Positions 35,537-44,242 of a DNA stretch of 46,875 nt are shown here, piece after piece. Source of the stretch: Paludibacteraceae bacterium (lineage in GTDB: Bacteria; Bacteroidota; Bacteroidia; Bacteroidales; Paludibacteraceae); assembly GCA_017541805.1 (NCBI GenBank), contig JAFXYK010000034.1:1-46875 (forward strand), written 5' to 3'. A program made the translations under genes and the position numbers. Below the pieces are notes generated by a model, which saw nothing but the letters and a program-made list of their open reading frames with translations, ran no database searches and had not been told where the DNA came from. The first letter of the stretch is position 1. Each line of letters starts with the position of its first letter.

Positions 35537-35959
35537 TTATGCTTTTTCCTCTTCCGCCGCTTCTTCTTCAATCGTGAAGTCCGTGATACCGGCGTTAACG
35601 AGGATATTGTACCATTGGATGAGTTTGCGGATATCCGAAGGATATACACGGTCACGGTCCCAGTTCGGCAGCACCTGGTCAAACCAAGTCTGCAACTCCG
35701 CATTGGTAGCCTTCTTCGGATCAAAAGCAACGGCTTTGAGTCCTTCTTTCTTACCGGCACTGGTCAACACCTCGCTCAACGACACATCGTCAGCGTCCGT
35801 GAACATCGATACATCGCTCAGCGCAACAATCTTATCACGCGCATAGGTCGGCATACGCTTGCCGTCCAATAAGCTCTCCACAATCAGCATGTTGTTGCCG
35901 CGACTAACCAATTTATACAAACCCGGTTTACCGGTAATAGCCAGAATTTCTCTTAACAT
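35537..35959 (-). CDS. DUF5606 family protein
   Basis: This 140-residue protein matches the Bacteroidota-specific DUF5606 family as I recall it: MLREILAITGKPGLYKLVSRG at the start, then IVESLLDGKR, KIVALSDVSMF and WFDQVLP. The C-terminus is acidic (EEEAAEEEKA). The function is unknown. It is first in an operon with the Nif3-like and zinc-ribbon genes, expressed from the promoter at 35987-36017. Confidence 0.85.
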   Translation of the reverse strand: MLREILAITGKPGLYKLVSRGNNMLIVESLLDGKRMPTYARDKIVALSDVSMFTDADDVSLSEVLTSAGKKEGLKAVAFDPKKATNAELQTWFDQVLPNWDRDRVYPSDIRKLIQWYNILVNAGITDFTIEEEAAEEEKA

Positions 35960-35986
35960 TTTTCGTCTTTATTACAAAATCGGCTG

Positions 35987-36017
35987 CAAAAGTACTGCTT
36001 TTTTTTGATATATGCAA
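35987..36017 (-). promoter_or_regulatory. promoter of the DUF5606-Nif3-zinc ribbon operon
   Basis: Minus strand: TTGC, 19 nt, TACTTTTG, CAGCC. Its -33 end lies 7 bp from the -33 of the divergent ychF promoter. Confidence 0.75.
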
Positions 36018-36024
36018 GTTTTTC

Positions 36025-36055
36025 TTGTGTATATTGTTTTTTTTTTGTACTTTTG
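36025..36055 (+). promoter_or_regulatory. promoter of ychF
   Basis: TTGT, 19 nt, TACTTTTG, CACCC. The leader to the ATG at 36110 is about 50 nt. Confidence 0.7.
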
Positions 36056-36066
36056 CACCCGCTTTT

Positions 36067-36103
36067 GATAAATCAATAAACAGTAAATCGTTAAATTGTA
36101 AAT
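36067..36103. repeat. loosely period-7 TAAA tract in the ychF leader
   Basis: TAAA recurs five times at 7-8 bp intervals (36069, 36077, 36084, 36092, 36099). It is weaker than the other tracts because of the AT bias. Confidence 0.45.
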
Positions 36104-36109
36104 AGAATC

Positions 36110-37216
36110 ATGTCATTACAATGTGGAATAGTGGGTTTGCCAAATGTGGGCAAGAGTACCCTCTTCAATTGTTTAAGTAACGCGAAGGCACAGAGTGCCA
36201 ATTTCCCCTTCTGCACGATAGAGCCGAATGTAGGAGTGATCACAGTGCCGGATGAGCGATTGATCAAACTGGGCGAGATATGTCATCCGGAGCGCGGTGT
36301 GATCCCGACGACGGTAGAGATCGTTGATATTGCCGGTTTGGTAAAAGGCGCCAGCAAAGGAGAGGGACTGGGTAATAAGTTCTTGGCAAACATCCGTGAG
36401 ACAGATGCTATCATTCATGTGTTGCGTTGTTTCGACGATGAGAATGTAGTGCATGTGGACGGATCTGTTAACCCTGTGCGCGACAAAGAGATCATTGATG
36501 CCGAGTTGCAACTCAAGGACCTGGAGACCGTAGAGAGTCGTATTCAGAAATGCGAGAAAGCGGCTAAAGCAGGTGGTGATAAGAATGCCAAACTGCAGTT
36601 AGAGGTGCTCGTCAAATATCGCGAAGCGCTGTCGCAAGGCAAGAACGCCCGTACGGTGGAACTGGAGAACAAAGACCAAAAAGCCGCAGCGAAAGACCTG
36701 TTCTTATTGACCAACAAGCCGGTGATGTATGTATGCAACGTGGATGAATCGGCTGCAGTGACCGGTAATGCATATGTGGAGCAGGTGAAAGAAGCGGTGA
36801 AGGATGAAGATGCGCAGGTGTTGGTGCTCGCCGCTAAGATTGAAAGTGAGATCGCTGAGTTAGAGACATACGAAGAACGACAGATGTTCCTCGAAGAGAT
36901 CGGGTTACAAGAATCCGGTGTCAACCGTCTCATCAAAGCAGCATATGCGCTTCTGAATCTTCGCACGTTCCTTACTGCAGGTAGCGACGAAGTGCGCGCA
37001 TGGACGTTTAAAGCCGGATACAAAGCACCGCAGTGCGCCGGAGTCATCCATACGGATTTTGAACGCGGATTCATCCGTGCCGAAGTGATCAAATATGCCG
37101 ATTTCATCGAGCTTGGCGGCGAAGCCCAATGCCGCGCAGCAGGTAAGTTAGCTACCGAAGGAAAAGACTATCTGGTTCAAGATGGCGATATAATGCACTT
37201 TTTGTTTAATGTTTAA
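36110..37216 (+). CDS. ychF: redox-regulated P-loop ATPase YchF (OLA1 family)
   Basis: This full-length 368-residue YchF has the P-loop GLPNVGKST (9-17) and switch DIAGLVKGASKGEGLGN. NVDE replaces NKxD, the change that gives the family ATP preference. A coiled-coil insert is followed by the C-terminal TGS domain (AWTFKAGYKAPQCAGVIHTDFERGFIRAEV). It binds ribosomes and is linked to translation and stress. The antiporter gene follows after 23 bp and is probably co-transcribed. Confidence 0.97.
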   Translation: MSLQCGIVGLPNVGKSTLFNCLSNAKAQSANFPFCTIEPNVGVITVPDERLIKLGEICHPERGVIPTTVEIVDIAGLVKGASKGEGLGNKFLANIRETDAIIHVLRCFDDENVVHVDGSVNPVRDKEIIDAELQLKDLETVESRIQKCEKAAKAGGDKNAKLQLEVLVKYREALSQGKNARTVELENKDQKAAAKDLFLLTNKPVMYVCNVDESAAVTGNAYVEQVKEAVKDEDAQVLVLAAKIESEIAELETYEERQMFLEEIGLQESGVNRLIKAAYALLNLRTFLTAGSDEVRAWTFKAGYKAPQCAGVIHTDFERGFIRAEVIKYADFIELGGEAQCRAAGKLATEGKDYLVQDGDIMHFLFNV

Positions 37217-37239
37217 CTAGGAAGATCTAGCAAAAAACT

Positions 37240-38229
37240 ATGATAGAAAATCTCTTATCTCATGGCATATGGGTGGCGATAATCTTCATTATCGTCGGTT
37301 TTGTCGCGTTGGTGAAGGGTGCGGATTTTCTGGTGGATGGCGCTTCGTCCATCGCCAAACGCTTCGGCATCAGCGACCTGGTGATTGGTCTGACGGTGGT
37401 AGCTTTTGGCACCTCTATGCCGGAGTTTGTGGTGAACATGGTGTCCGTAGGCGAAGGATCGACGGACTTGGCGATCACTAATATCTTAGGTTCCAACATC
37501 ATCAACACCCTCGTTATTCTCGGTCTGACTGCCTTGGTTTTCCCGATTGCATCGCAGAAACACAGCCGTGATTTTGACATCCCTATGTCCATCATCGCCG
37601 GTGTGCTCGTTTTTGCTGCTGTTGCTGTTCACTCTCCTTTCGGAGAAAGCGGAAGAGGTATCGGTCGGATGGGAGGTATCTTACTGCTTCTGCTCTTCTG
37701 CTATTTCCTCTATAACACCTTCCGCCATGCGAAAGATCATCCGGATGAGGCAGAGGCAGAAGCAATCAAACCGATGAGTACGGGCAAGGCTATTTTGCTC
37801 ATTTGTATCGGTTTCATCGGACTTGTCGTAGGTGGAGAACTGATCGTAAAGAGTGCGGTAGATATTGCTACCCGTTGCGGCGTGAGTGAAGCGATTATCG
37901 GTCTGACCGTGGTGGCACTTGGTACATCACTTCCGGAACTGGCGACATCCGTCATTGCGGCATTTAAGAAAAACAGCGACATTGCGCTTGGTAATGTCAT
38001 TGGTAGCAATATCTTCAATGTATTCTTCGTGCTGGGTACCAGCGCTACCGTACGTCCTTTACCGGCATACGACGGGATAGAGATTGACGCCTGGGTAGCG
38101 GCATTAGGCAGTATCGTGGTTTGGTTAGCGGTGAAAACCAATAAAGAACGGAAGATTCAGCGTTGGGCAGGTGCGTTGCTATTGCTGATATATGCCGGAT
38201 ATCTGACCTATAGATTATTGAATATCTGA
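37240..38229 (+). CDS. calcium/sodium antiporter (CaCA family, YrbG type)
   Basis: This 329-residue inner-membrane protein has about ten helices. Two inverted Na_Ca_ex repeats each carry the alpha-repeat motifs: GLTVVAFGTSMPEF with NILGSNIINT, then GLTVVALGTSLPEL with NVIGSNIFN. A short charged loop (residues ~160-180) separates the halves. It exchanges Na+ (or K+/H+) for Ca2+. It follows ychF on the same strand. Its last 22 bp overlap the convergent glycosyltransferase gene. Confidence 0.93.
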   Translation: MIENLLSHGIWVAIIFIIVGFVALVKGADFLVDGASSIAKRFGISDLVIGLTVVAFGTSMPEFVVNMVSVGEGSTDLAITNILGSNIINTLVILGLTALVFPIASQKHSRDFDIPMSIIAGVLVFAAVAVHSPFGESGRGIGRMGGILLLLLFCYFLYNTFRHAKDHPDEAEAEAIKPMSTGKAILLICIGFIGLVVGGELIVKSAVDIATRCGVSEAIIGLTVVALGTSLPELATSVIAAFKKNSDIALGNVIGSNIFNVFFVLGTSATVRPLPAYDGIEIDAWVAALGSIVVWLAVKTNKERKIQRWAGALLLLIYAGYLTYRLLNI

Positions 38230-38999
38230 CGCTCTTTGTCAAAGCACCAACCCCATTTATTGAAATAACGGCACATGTTTTGGATATGAATCCGAAGCAT
38301 GTGTTTGTCTTTATAGGAGGCCTGTGCATGCTCGTGAACGATCGTCCAAGCGGGATAATAGAGAGTGAGGTAATTCCGATGTATCGTACGTGTGAGATCC
38401 ATGTCCTCCGGGTACATGAAATAGCGTTCGTCAAACAGTCCCGCTTCCACCACAGCTTTCGTGCGCAACATCATGAAACACCCGCTCAGATAGGGTGCGT
38501 TTATCGGACGAGATAAGTCCATATCCCGCAGTTCATACCGTGTATTGCGGCTGCGCATCATCCATTTCGGTAAGAAACGCCGACCAAACACATCCAGAGG
38601 TGTCGGCAGACGCTTCGCCAGATACTGCTGCGAACCATCCGGGTTCAGCACTTTCGGCATCAGTTGTCCCACCTGCGGATTGGTAAGCATCCAATCGTGC
38701 ATGGCGTCTATATCTTCCGCCTCTACACGAATATCACTGTTCATCACAAGGTGCATCTCCGTCTTATGGTAGGCACTGTCACGCAACGCAATGTTATGCG
38801 CCTTGCCGTAACCCAAGTTCGAGCCCATGAACATATAGCGCACCTTTTCGCTGTTCAGCTTTGGCTGTTCGCTTTTACTCTCGCTGTTGTCCAATAGGAA
38901 TATCTTCCGCAAGTTCTTCACACGCAATAACTCCTCCACAAGAGGCAGTACCTCTTGTTCCCATTTCGGATGATATAGCACGATGGAGATATTCAGCAT
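38208..38999 (-). CDS. family 2 glycosyltransferase (rhamnosyltransferase-like)
   Basis: This 263-residue GT-A enzyme has ISIVLYHP at the start, LLDNSES, a DxD-equivalent MNSDIRVE, and the acceptor-side SGCFMMLRT plus DERYFMYPEDMDLTRT. It resembles WbbL-type transferases that add a sugar to a polyprenyl-linked glycan. It is the last gene of the glycan operon, 3 bp after the previous gene. Confidence 0.88.
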   Translation of the reverse strand: MLNISIVLYHPKWEQEVLPLVEELLRVKNLRKIFLLDNSESKSEQPKLNSEKVRYMFMGSNLGYGKAHNIALRDSAYHKTEMHLVMNSDIRVEAEDIDAMHDWMLTNPQVGQLMPKVLNPDGSQQYLAKRLPTPLDVFGRRFLPKWMMRSRNTRYELRDMDLSRPINAPYLSGCFMMLRTKAVVEAGLFDERYFMYPEDMDLTRTIHRNYLTLYYPAWTIVHEHAQASYKDKHMLRIHIQNMCRYFNKWGWCFDKERQIFNNL

Positions 39000-39002
39000 A
39001 AC

Positions 39003-39749
39003 TTAGGATTTGCGGAGGAATTGACGCACTTTACGCAGTTGTTTGCAGGCCACGGTCAACAAGCCGCAGCCTACATGGTTCTTCTTTAATACCAGAAAAT
39101 CTTCTTGTGTCTTCGTTAAACGGGCTTTAGTATTTCTATTGCTGACACCACCCACTTCCATGCAGACAATCACTTCGGGCAGATAGCACGTTTTATACCC
39201 GGCTTTGAAGATACGCAGCATCATATCATAGTCTGCGGATATACGGAACCAATCATCGTACGGGCCGACTTGTTCATACACTTCCCGTCGCACATAAACC
39301 GTAGGATGCGGAGGCATCCATCCATATTTGAGGCTGGAGGGAGAGAAAGTATTGCTGCGCCATCTGCGCACCACTTTGGCTCCATTGCAGTACTGCAAAT
39401 CGCCATATACGATTTCTGCTTTCTCTTGCTCAAAAGCGGCCGCGATATTGCCGATGGAATCGGGAGAAAACAGCACATCATCGGAGTGCAAAAAACCGAT
39501 CACATCGCCTTTCGCCATGCGGATACCTTTGTTAAGCGCATTGTAAATGCCCTCGTCCGGTTCTGAGATCCAACGCACGTTAGGATGCTTCTTAGCATAC
39601 GCTTCAATCATTTCTCGCGTCCCATCCGTAGAAGCACCATCGACGATGATGTGCTCTATATCGGGATACGTCTGACTCTGCACACTCTCCAGCGCGCGAT
39701 TGAGCATCTTAACGCTATTATAGGTGATGGTGATGATAGATATTTTCAT
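39003..39749 (-). CDS. family 2 glycosyltransferase
   Basis: This 248-residue GT-A enzyme has SIITITYNS, IIVDGASTDGT, the DxD-like HSDDVLF and the downstream ISADYDMMLRIF. It is WcaA-like, with donor and acceptor unknown. It overlaps the preceding GT4 gene by 32 bp and precedes the last gene of the operon by 3 bp. A basic C-terminus (KQLRKVRQFLRKS) may hold it at the membrane. Confidence 0.9.
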   Translation of the reverse strand: MKISIITITYNSVKMLNRALESVQSQTYPDIEHIIVDGASTDGTREMIEAYAKKHPNVRWISEPDEGIYNALNKGIRMAKGDVIGFLHSDDVLFSPDSIGNIAAAFEQEKAEIVYGDLQYCNGAKVVRRWRSNTFSPSSLKYGWMPPHPTVYVRREVYEQVGPYDDWFRISADYDMMLRIFKAGYKTCYLPEVIVCMEVGGVSNRNTKARLTKTQEDFLVLKKNHVGCGLLTVACKQLRKVRQFLRKS

Positions 39750-40677
39750 ACAGTTGTTTTACTTGTTCATAATTCGTGTCCCAAGAGAAGCGTTGTGCAT
39801 TCTTCAGTCCCGCTTCGATCATTGTTTGTGTAGGCCGTGATTGCAGTTCGCGCACGATAGAAGCCATGGCCTCAGCCATACGTTGCGGCGTATCATGCTC
39901 CACCATCAGTCCTTGCTCTCCTATCACTTCCGGTATAGACGACCTGTTCTGCGCGATTACCGGACATCCGGCTTTTTGTGCTTCGAGCACAGGAATACCA
40001 AATCCCTCATAATCCGAAGGGTACAGCAGACACAAAGCCTCATTATACATCTTATTTAACTGCTCCTGCGTGACATGCGATGCGGTTACCAATTCCAAGC
40101 CTGTCAGTCGCGCTGTCTCTTGCGCTACGTCATAGCGTTTGTAATCCACTTGCGTATTACCCACATACAGCAGGTAGCCTTTCTTTTCCACCGATTTCAT
40201 CGGGTAAAACGCATCACTCACCCCATTGTATATCACTCGGATCTGTTCCTCTTTCACCCACGGATAGAAATGCAACATATCCCGCTTGGTATTCTCGCTG
40301 ATGCAGATGACTGCTTCGCTATGCCGCAGCGCATGCTCTTCTTCCCACAGATGCACCGCTTTCGCTAATCCGCGGCGATAGAAATGGTAGGTCAAATCAT
40401 GCACGGTGGTTACATTATATACGTCTTTCTGTGGTAAAACACGGAAATAAGACGAATGGAAGATTGAGGGCGTCTCTGCTTTATAGGCCGGAATACGATA
40501 GCGCTCCATGAACCGCGGTGGCGTTTGACGATAATCCAGTTCGGTCACCTGCAAGTCCTTATCCTTCCGTGCACGGGACAACAGTTCATTCCACACTACA
40601 GAGATACCTCCGTAGCGCTGCAGATTATAAATTATATTATCAAAGATAATATTCAATGTACAATTTACAATTATCAA
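39718..40677 (-). CDS. family 4 glycosyltransferase with a TTG start in a heptamer tract
   Basis: This 319-residue GT-B enzyme has NIIFDNIIYNLQRYGGISVVWNELL at the start and the nucleotide-sugar site YPSDYEGFGIPVLEAQKAGCP (E-x7-E). It is similar to mannosyltransferase-type GT4 proteins. There is no ATG near the start. The frame opens with TTG at 40677 inside a period-7 tract, with another TTG at 40656 just before the conserved NIIFDN; the latter may be the true start. The first TTG overlaps the stop of the upstream gene. The C-terminus ends in a natural HHHHL. Confidence 0.85.
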   Translation of the reverse strand: MIIVNCTLNIIFDNIIYNLQRYGGISVVWNELLSRARKDKDLQVTELDYRQTPPRFMERYRIPAYKAETPSIFHSSYFRVLPQKDVYNVTTVHDLTYHFYRRGLAKAVHLWEEEHALRHSEAVICISENTKRDMLHFYPWVKEEQIRVIYNGVSDAFYPMKSVEKKGYLLYVGNTQVDYKRYDVAQETARLTGLELVTASHVTQEQLNKMYNEALCLLYPSDYEGFGIPVLEAQKAGCPVIAQNRSSIPEVIGEQGLMVEHDTPQRMAEAMASIVRELQSRPTQTMIEAGLKNAQRFSWDTNYEQVKQLYENIYHHHHL

Positions 40678-40688
40678 TTATCAATTAC
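40654..40688. repeat. heptamer tract, five units of CAATTAT type, at a glycosyltransferase junction
   Basis: CAATGTA, CAATTTA, CAATTAT, CAATTAT and CAATTAC in a row. On the minus strand this gives a TTG every 7 nt. It supplies the stop of one GT4 gene and the start of the next. Confidence 0.9.
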
Positions 40689-41816
40689 TTTCACCCATTC
40701 AGGCATTATAGCCGATTCACTATATGTTTGTTGCGCAAAAGTTTGGGCTTTTTGTGCACAATACATAGCTTCTTCCGGATGCGTTATGGCGTACTCTATC
40801 TGTGCGGTAAGTGCCGCTATGTCTCCGTTAGGCACAAGCCATCCTCTGCTTTCTGCCAGTAACTCCGACGGTCCTTGCGGACAATCGAAAGACACACATA
40901 AAAGGCCGCACCACATGGCTTCAATGAGGGCTAACGGTAGCCCTTCATAACGAGACGAAAGTACAAAGAGCGATGCGGACGTATATTCGTTAACCACATC
41001 ATCTGTCGCACCCGCCAGCACCACATGTTGCAAACCGGTTGATGCTATCTGCGCCTCCAGCTCTGCTCGTTTGGGTCCTTCGCCTACTATTCGTAATGTC
41101 CACTCGGGGTGTTTCTCTTCGATGGGTTGCCAAGCTTGCAGCAAGAGATCAAATCCTTTCTGTTCATGGAGACGGCCGACAGTTAAAACCGTTTTTTGCT
41201 TCGATTCCATCGGTATTTTTCGTCCATCCAAACTGCACGGATTCGGAATAACCGTCACATTCTTACATCCCGCTTTCTCCCAATCGCACTTGTCCGCGTC
41301 CGTCAGTACCACCAAGCGCTCCAGAGGTTGGATGGCACGGACCAATTGCCAGGTACGAATGCATCCCAAGAGTGACCATATGGGGTTCTTGTGATTGGCT
41401 TGCAATAACTGTTGCCGTTGATTCTTGGCGAAATGCAGTTCGGCTATCGTGCGGCAGGGAAGGTCATGCAAGAAGGCGATCTCTTTTCCGCAAAGCGAGA
41501 TACAAAGATCAATCTCATGCGCGCGAACATAGTCAGTTAGTGCATGCTTGTACGCACGCATGCGACGCATGTGTCCCCACCATTTAGCCCATAGCGGTTT
41601 GCTGTAATCGGCATTAAAATCCATATTCAATGCCACCACTTGTACCCGTTTGTCGAGCGGGAAATAGGTCTCTGCCACTCCGATAGGTGTACACTCTGTG
41701 GTGAGGATAGTATAGGTATGGGAGGTGTGGGCGGCGAGCCAGTTCACTTTCTGCGTCAACACCCGCTCCATGCCACCTGCGTTATACAGATGAGGAATGC
41801 AATAGAGTATATTCAT
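40674..41816 (-). CDS. family 4 glycosyltransferase
   Basis: This 380-residue GT-B enzyme starts at the ATG at 41816 (MNILYCIPHLYNAGGMERV), which is the usual GT4 start and overlaps the polymerase stop as ATGA. The longer frame from 41918 runs inside the polymerase gene. The donor-site motifs are TVGRLHEQKGFDLLLQAW and SSRYEGLPLALIEAMWCG (E-x7-E). The specific sugar is unknown. Its last codons (KVIDN) lie in the period-7 tract at 40654-40688. Confidence 0.9.
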   Translation of the reverse strand: MNILYCIPHLYNAGGMERVLTQKVNWLAAHTSHTYTILTTECTPIGVAETYFPLDKRVQVVALNMDFNADYSKPLWAKWWGHMRRMRAYKHALTDYVRAHEIDLCISLCGKEIAFLHDLPCRTIAELHFAKNQRQQLLQANHKNPIWSLLGCIRTWQLVRAIQPLERLVVLTDADKCDWEKAGCKNVTVIPNPCSLDGRKIPMESKQKTVLTVGRLHEQKGFDLLLQAWQPIEEKHPEWTLRIVGEGPKRAELEAQIASTGLQHVVLAGATDDVVNEYTSASLFVLSSRYEGLPLALIEAMWCGLLCVSFDCPQGPSELLAESRGWLVPNGDIAALTAQIEYAITHPEEAMYCAQKAQTFAQQTYSESAIMPEWVKVIDN

Positions 41817-43213
41817 GCTTGTTCCTCCTTCTTTTTGCCCAGGCGGTTGAACCAGTTGACTATTTGCGTCTGATGAGAAGTGATCGCCATGACGATGGCC
41901 AATAACAGCAGACTCCATGTAACCGTACGCGGATCAAACAGCAGCGGTGCGCGAGGATAGATGAGTGCATGTCCTACGAGCAGGAAATACATCAGGTACC
42001 AATATACGCTGTTCTTGGCGCGATAGTAACTCTCTTTCACCCAGAATCCGATGAGGAACATCGCGATAGCCGTTCCGATAGCTCCAAACGAACGGTAGGC
42101 TTCGCCTATCATGTTGGTACCGGTTCCCCAAGAGGAGTCGGGACCTAAGAAAAGATAGGTGGGTAGATCTCCACCATGCAGCATCTCATGCGGTACGTCT
42201 GCGTTCTCAATGATGATGTTAGCCATACCCGGTATAGGAGAGGTAATATCCAAGGTCATACCTTGGAACCAGGTCAGGTCGTTCTCTTGTGCCCAACCGT
42301 AGAGACGGAAGAGGTTCACATCATTGATGGTAAGATCCGAGAAGATATCCCAGAAATTGACGATCCGCATGGTGGACAGTTTTTTATTCCATGCACCGGG
42401 GTCCATACCCTCGGTACGCAGCGTCATTACCAAAAACAGCACCACCGTTCCTAAGGCCACAATGAGCGTCACCTGCCACCATTTGAGGTGGTACACATAC
42501 ATACTGAATCCGACGATCAGGATCAAGGCCAGACTTACCGCCATCTGTCGACTACCGGTGGAGAGCAGTAGCAGCATGAAACCGATGATAACCAACGCAT
42601 AGAACCACCATTTCTGTTTCGGCAACCGGAAAAGGAAGATCGCCATGAACAGACAGCCGATGGTGAAGATATTATTGAAATAGCTATATATCCCCACATC
42701 GCGCAGGTTCGATCCTTCCGCATACACACTCTGCAAAGCCGCCAATCCGCCGGTCGCCACAAAGAGCAACCAAGCACCCATTGTGATCCCAAAGAACCAT
42801 ATATACTGGCGCATGGAGATAGTGAAGGTGGGTTCGGACGGTTCTTCCCGATTGAGCCGGAAGATACGCGTGGCACCCAACAGATACCAAGCATAACCGA
42901 AGTAGGCTAAAGCCGTGCAGCGCGTCACATGATTGTCGTTAAACGGCAGGCTGAAGAAAGACCAATATTGTCGATCTTCCAACGGCGCGTAAAAGACCGG
43001 ATAAACGAAATTGACCAAGAAGAAAGAGAGTGCAAAAAAGAACTCAAACCCCAACCAGTTTTTGCGTTTATTGGTCAGGAAATAGAGCACGTTCTGCACA
43101 ATGAACAAACCCATCAGCGTTTGACAATAGCTTAAACTATAGGTGTTCGGTGCTTGTATAAAAAGTACCGTCGCCACGATAGCAAACGCAATATTTAGGA
43201 GATAGGTCAGCAT
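41813..43213 (-). CDS. Wzy-like O-antigen/oligosaccharide polymerase
   Basis: This 466-residue protein has about 11-12 transmembrane helices and a large periplasmic loop (around residues 280-350, including MTLDITSPIPGMANIIIENAD and LFLGPDSSWGTGTNMIGEAYRSFG). The layout and the setting among glycosyltransferases fit the O-antigen polymerase family, which links repeat units on the periplasmic face. No flippase or chain-length gene is in the window. It overlaps the neighbouring genes by 7 and 4 bp. Confidence 0.82.
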   Translation of the reverse strand: MLTYLLNIAFAIVATVLFIQAPNTYSLSYCQTLMGLFIVQNVLYFLTNKRKNWLGFEFFFALSFFLVNFVYPVFYAPLEDRQYWSFFSLPFNDNHVTRCTALAYFGYAWYLLGATRIFRLNREEPSEPTFTISMRQYIWFFGITMGAWLLFVATGGLAALQSVYAEGSNLRDVGIYSYFNNIFTIGCLFMAIFLFRLPKQKWWFYALVIIGFMLLLLSTGSRQMAVSLALILIVGFSMYVYHLKWWQVTLIVALGTVVLFLVMTLRTEGMDPGAWNKKLSTMRIVNFWDIFSDLTINDVNLFRLYGWAQENDLTWFQGMTLDITSPIPGMANIIIENADVPHEMLHGGDLPTYLFLGPDSSWGTGTNMIGEAYRSFGAIGTAIAMFLIGFWVKESYYRAKNSVYWYLMYFLLVGHALIYPRAPLLFDPRTVTWSLLLLAIVMAITSHQTQIVNWFNRLGKKKEEQA

Positions 43214-44115
43214 TTATCTTTCGCCCGGCTAAGCAGATAGAATAAGTAAGAGAGTCGTCCGAATTCCGGTTCCGCAGCCCATGCATACAAGGCATTCGCC
43301 CGTCCGTCTTCGGACACCGTGGAACGATGCATGGCTTTCCAATGATAGCCGCAGATGATGCGTTTCTCGCTGTCGGTCAATTGCAGCATCGGCGAGATAA
43401 GACGGTAGATATCATGGTCCTGCACAATATTCAACCCTTTGTATTCAGCACCGCCGGACACTTTATGCGTATGTTGACGGAATTGGTTGAGGCTGTCTGC
43501 CACATAAGCCACACGTCCCTGCAACGCCACTTGAATCCAGAAAAGCCTATCTCCGCTGGCGGTAAACTGCGTCACCTGATACATATCTACGGCGGCTACG
43601 GCATCGCGACGGAAGACGACCGCAGAAGCATTGCATATTGAGCAATAACCCATCAGATGCCGGCGGACGAAAATACCTCCGGCCATGGAGAAATCGCGTT
43701 TCCATAACGGATCTAATGTGCGGGCAATAGGTTGCCCCTTGCCATCTATCCATTGACTGTGACAAAACGCCAATACCGCATCTTTCTGCTCTATTGCTTC
43801 CACCAAACGACTTAACAATGTCGGTGCCGCCACATCATCGCTCTCCGCGATCCAGATATAATCACCCGTTGCTTCCTTGATACCGCGTTGCCATTGAAGG
43901 AAGGTGTTGCCGGAATTGGTGTCATTGACGATGATTTTCTTCACCTTCGGATGCTTGGTATATTCGCTAAGCACCTCCGCACTGTTGTCGGTGGAAGCAT
44001 CATCAAGAAGGATCACCTCGAAATTCGGATAATCTTGCGCCAAGATCGAATCCATGCGTTGCTTGAGATACGGCGCATGGTTGTAATTGGGCATTATGAC
44101 AGTAACTTTTTTCAT
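43207..44115 (-). CDS. family 2 glycosyltransferase, first gene of the glycan operon
   Basis: This 302-residue GT-A enzyme has VTVIMPNYNHAPYL, VILLDDASTDNS, the DxD-like AESDDVAAP, and SGDRLFWIQVALQG later. I chose the ATG at 44115: it is preceded by AAGGATAAG and gives MKKVTVIMPNYN. An ATG five codons earlier (44130) is possible. The promoter at 44193-44223 would drive all six glycan genes, which are joined by overlaps or very short gaps. Confidence 0.9.
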   Translation of the reverse strand: MKKVTVIMPNYNHAPYLKQRMDSILAQDYPNFEVILLDDASTDNSAEVLSEYTKHPKVKKIIVNDTNSGNTFLQWQRGIKEATGDYIWIAESDDVAAPTLLSRLVEAIEQKDAVLAFCHSQWIDGKGQPIARTLDPLWKRDFSMAGGIFVRRHLMGYCSICNASAVVFRRDAVAAVDMYQVTQFTASGDRLFWIQVALQGRVAYVADSLNQFRQHTHKVSGGAEYKGLNIVQDHDIYRLISPMLQLTDSEKRIICGYHWKAMHRSTVSEDGRANALYAWAAEPEFGRLSYLFYLLSRAKDKC

Positions 44116-44192
44116 CTTATCCTTGCACATTCTCTTTTATCCATTCCCATCGCTGCTCCGATCATCGGGCAAGCGCATCCCTAAAAAGTGCG

Positions 44193-44223
44193 CAAAGATA
44201 ATATAATTTTTGCAAATATGCAA
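44193..44223 (-). promoter_or_regulatory. promoter of the glycan operon
   Basis: Minus strand: TTGC, 19 nt, TATCTTTG, CGC. It lies just downstream of the rpsP terminator. Confidence 0.7.
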
Positions 44224-44242
44224 AAAAAACTCATTTTTGCAC

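Noticed and set aside
39718..39740. HHHH run at the end of a glycosyltransferase, as a sign of vector or tag sequence
   Set aside because: It is followed directly by a stop and overlaps the natural next gene; there are no vector sequences, so it is a chance His run.
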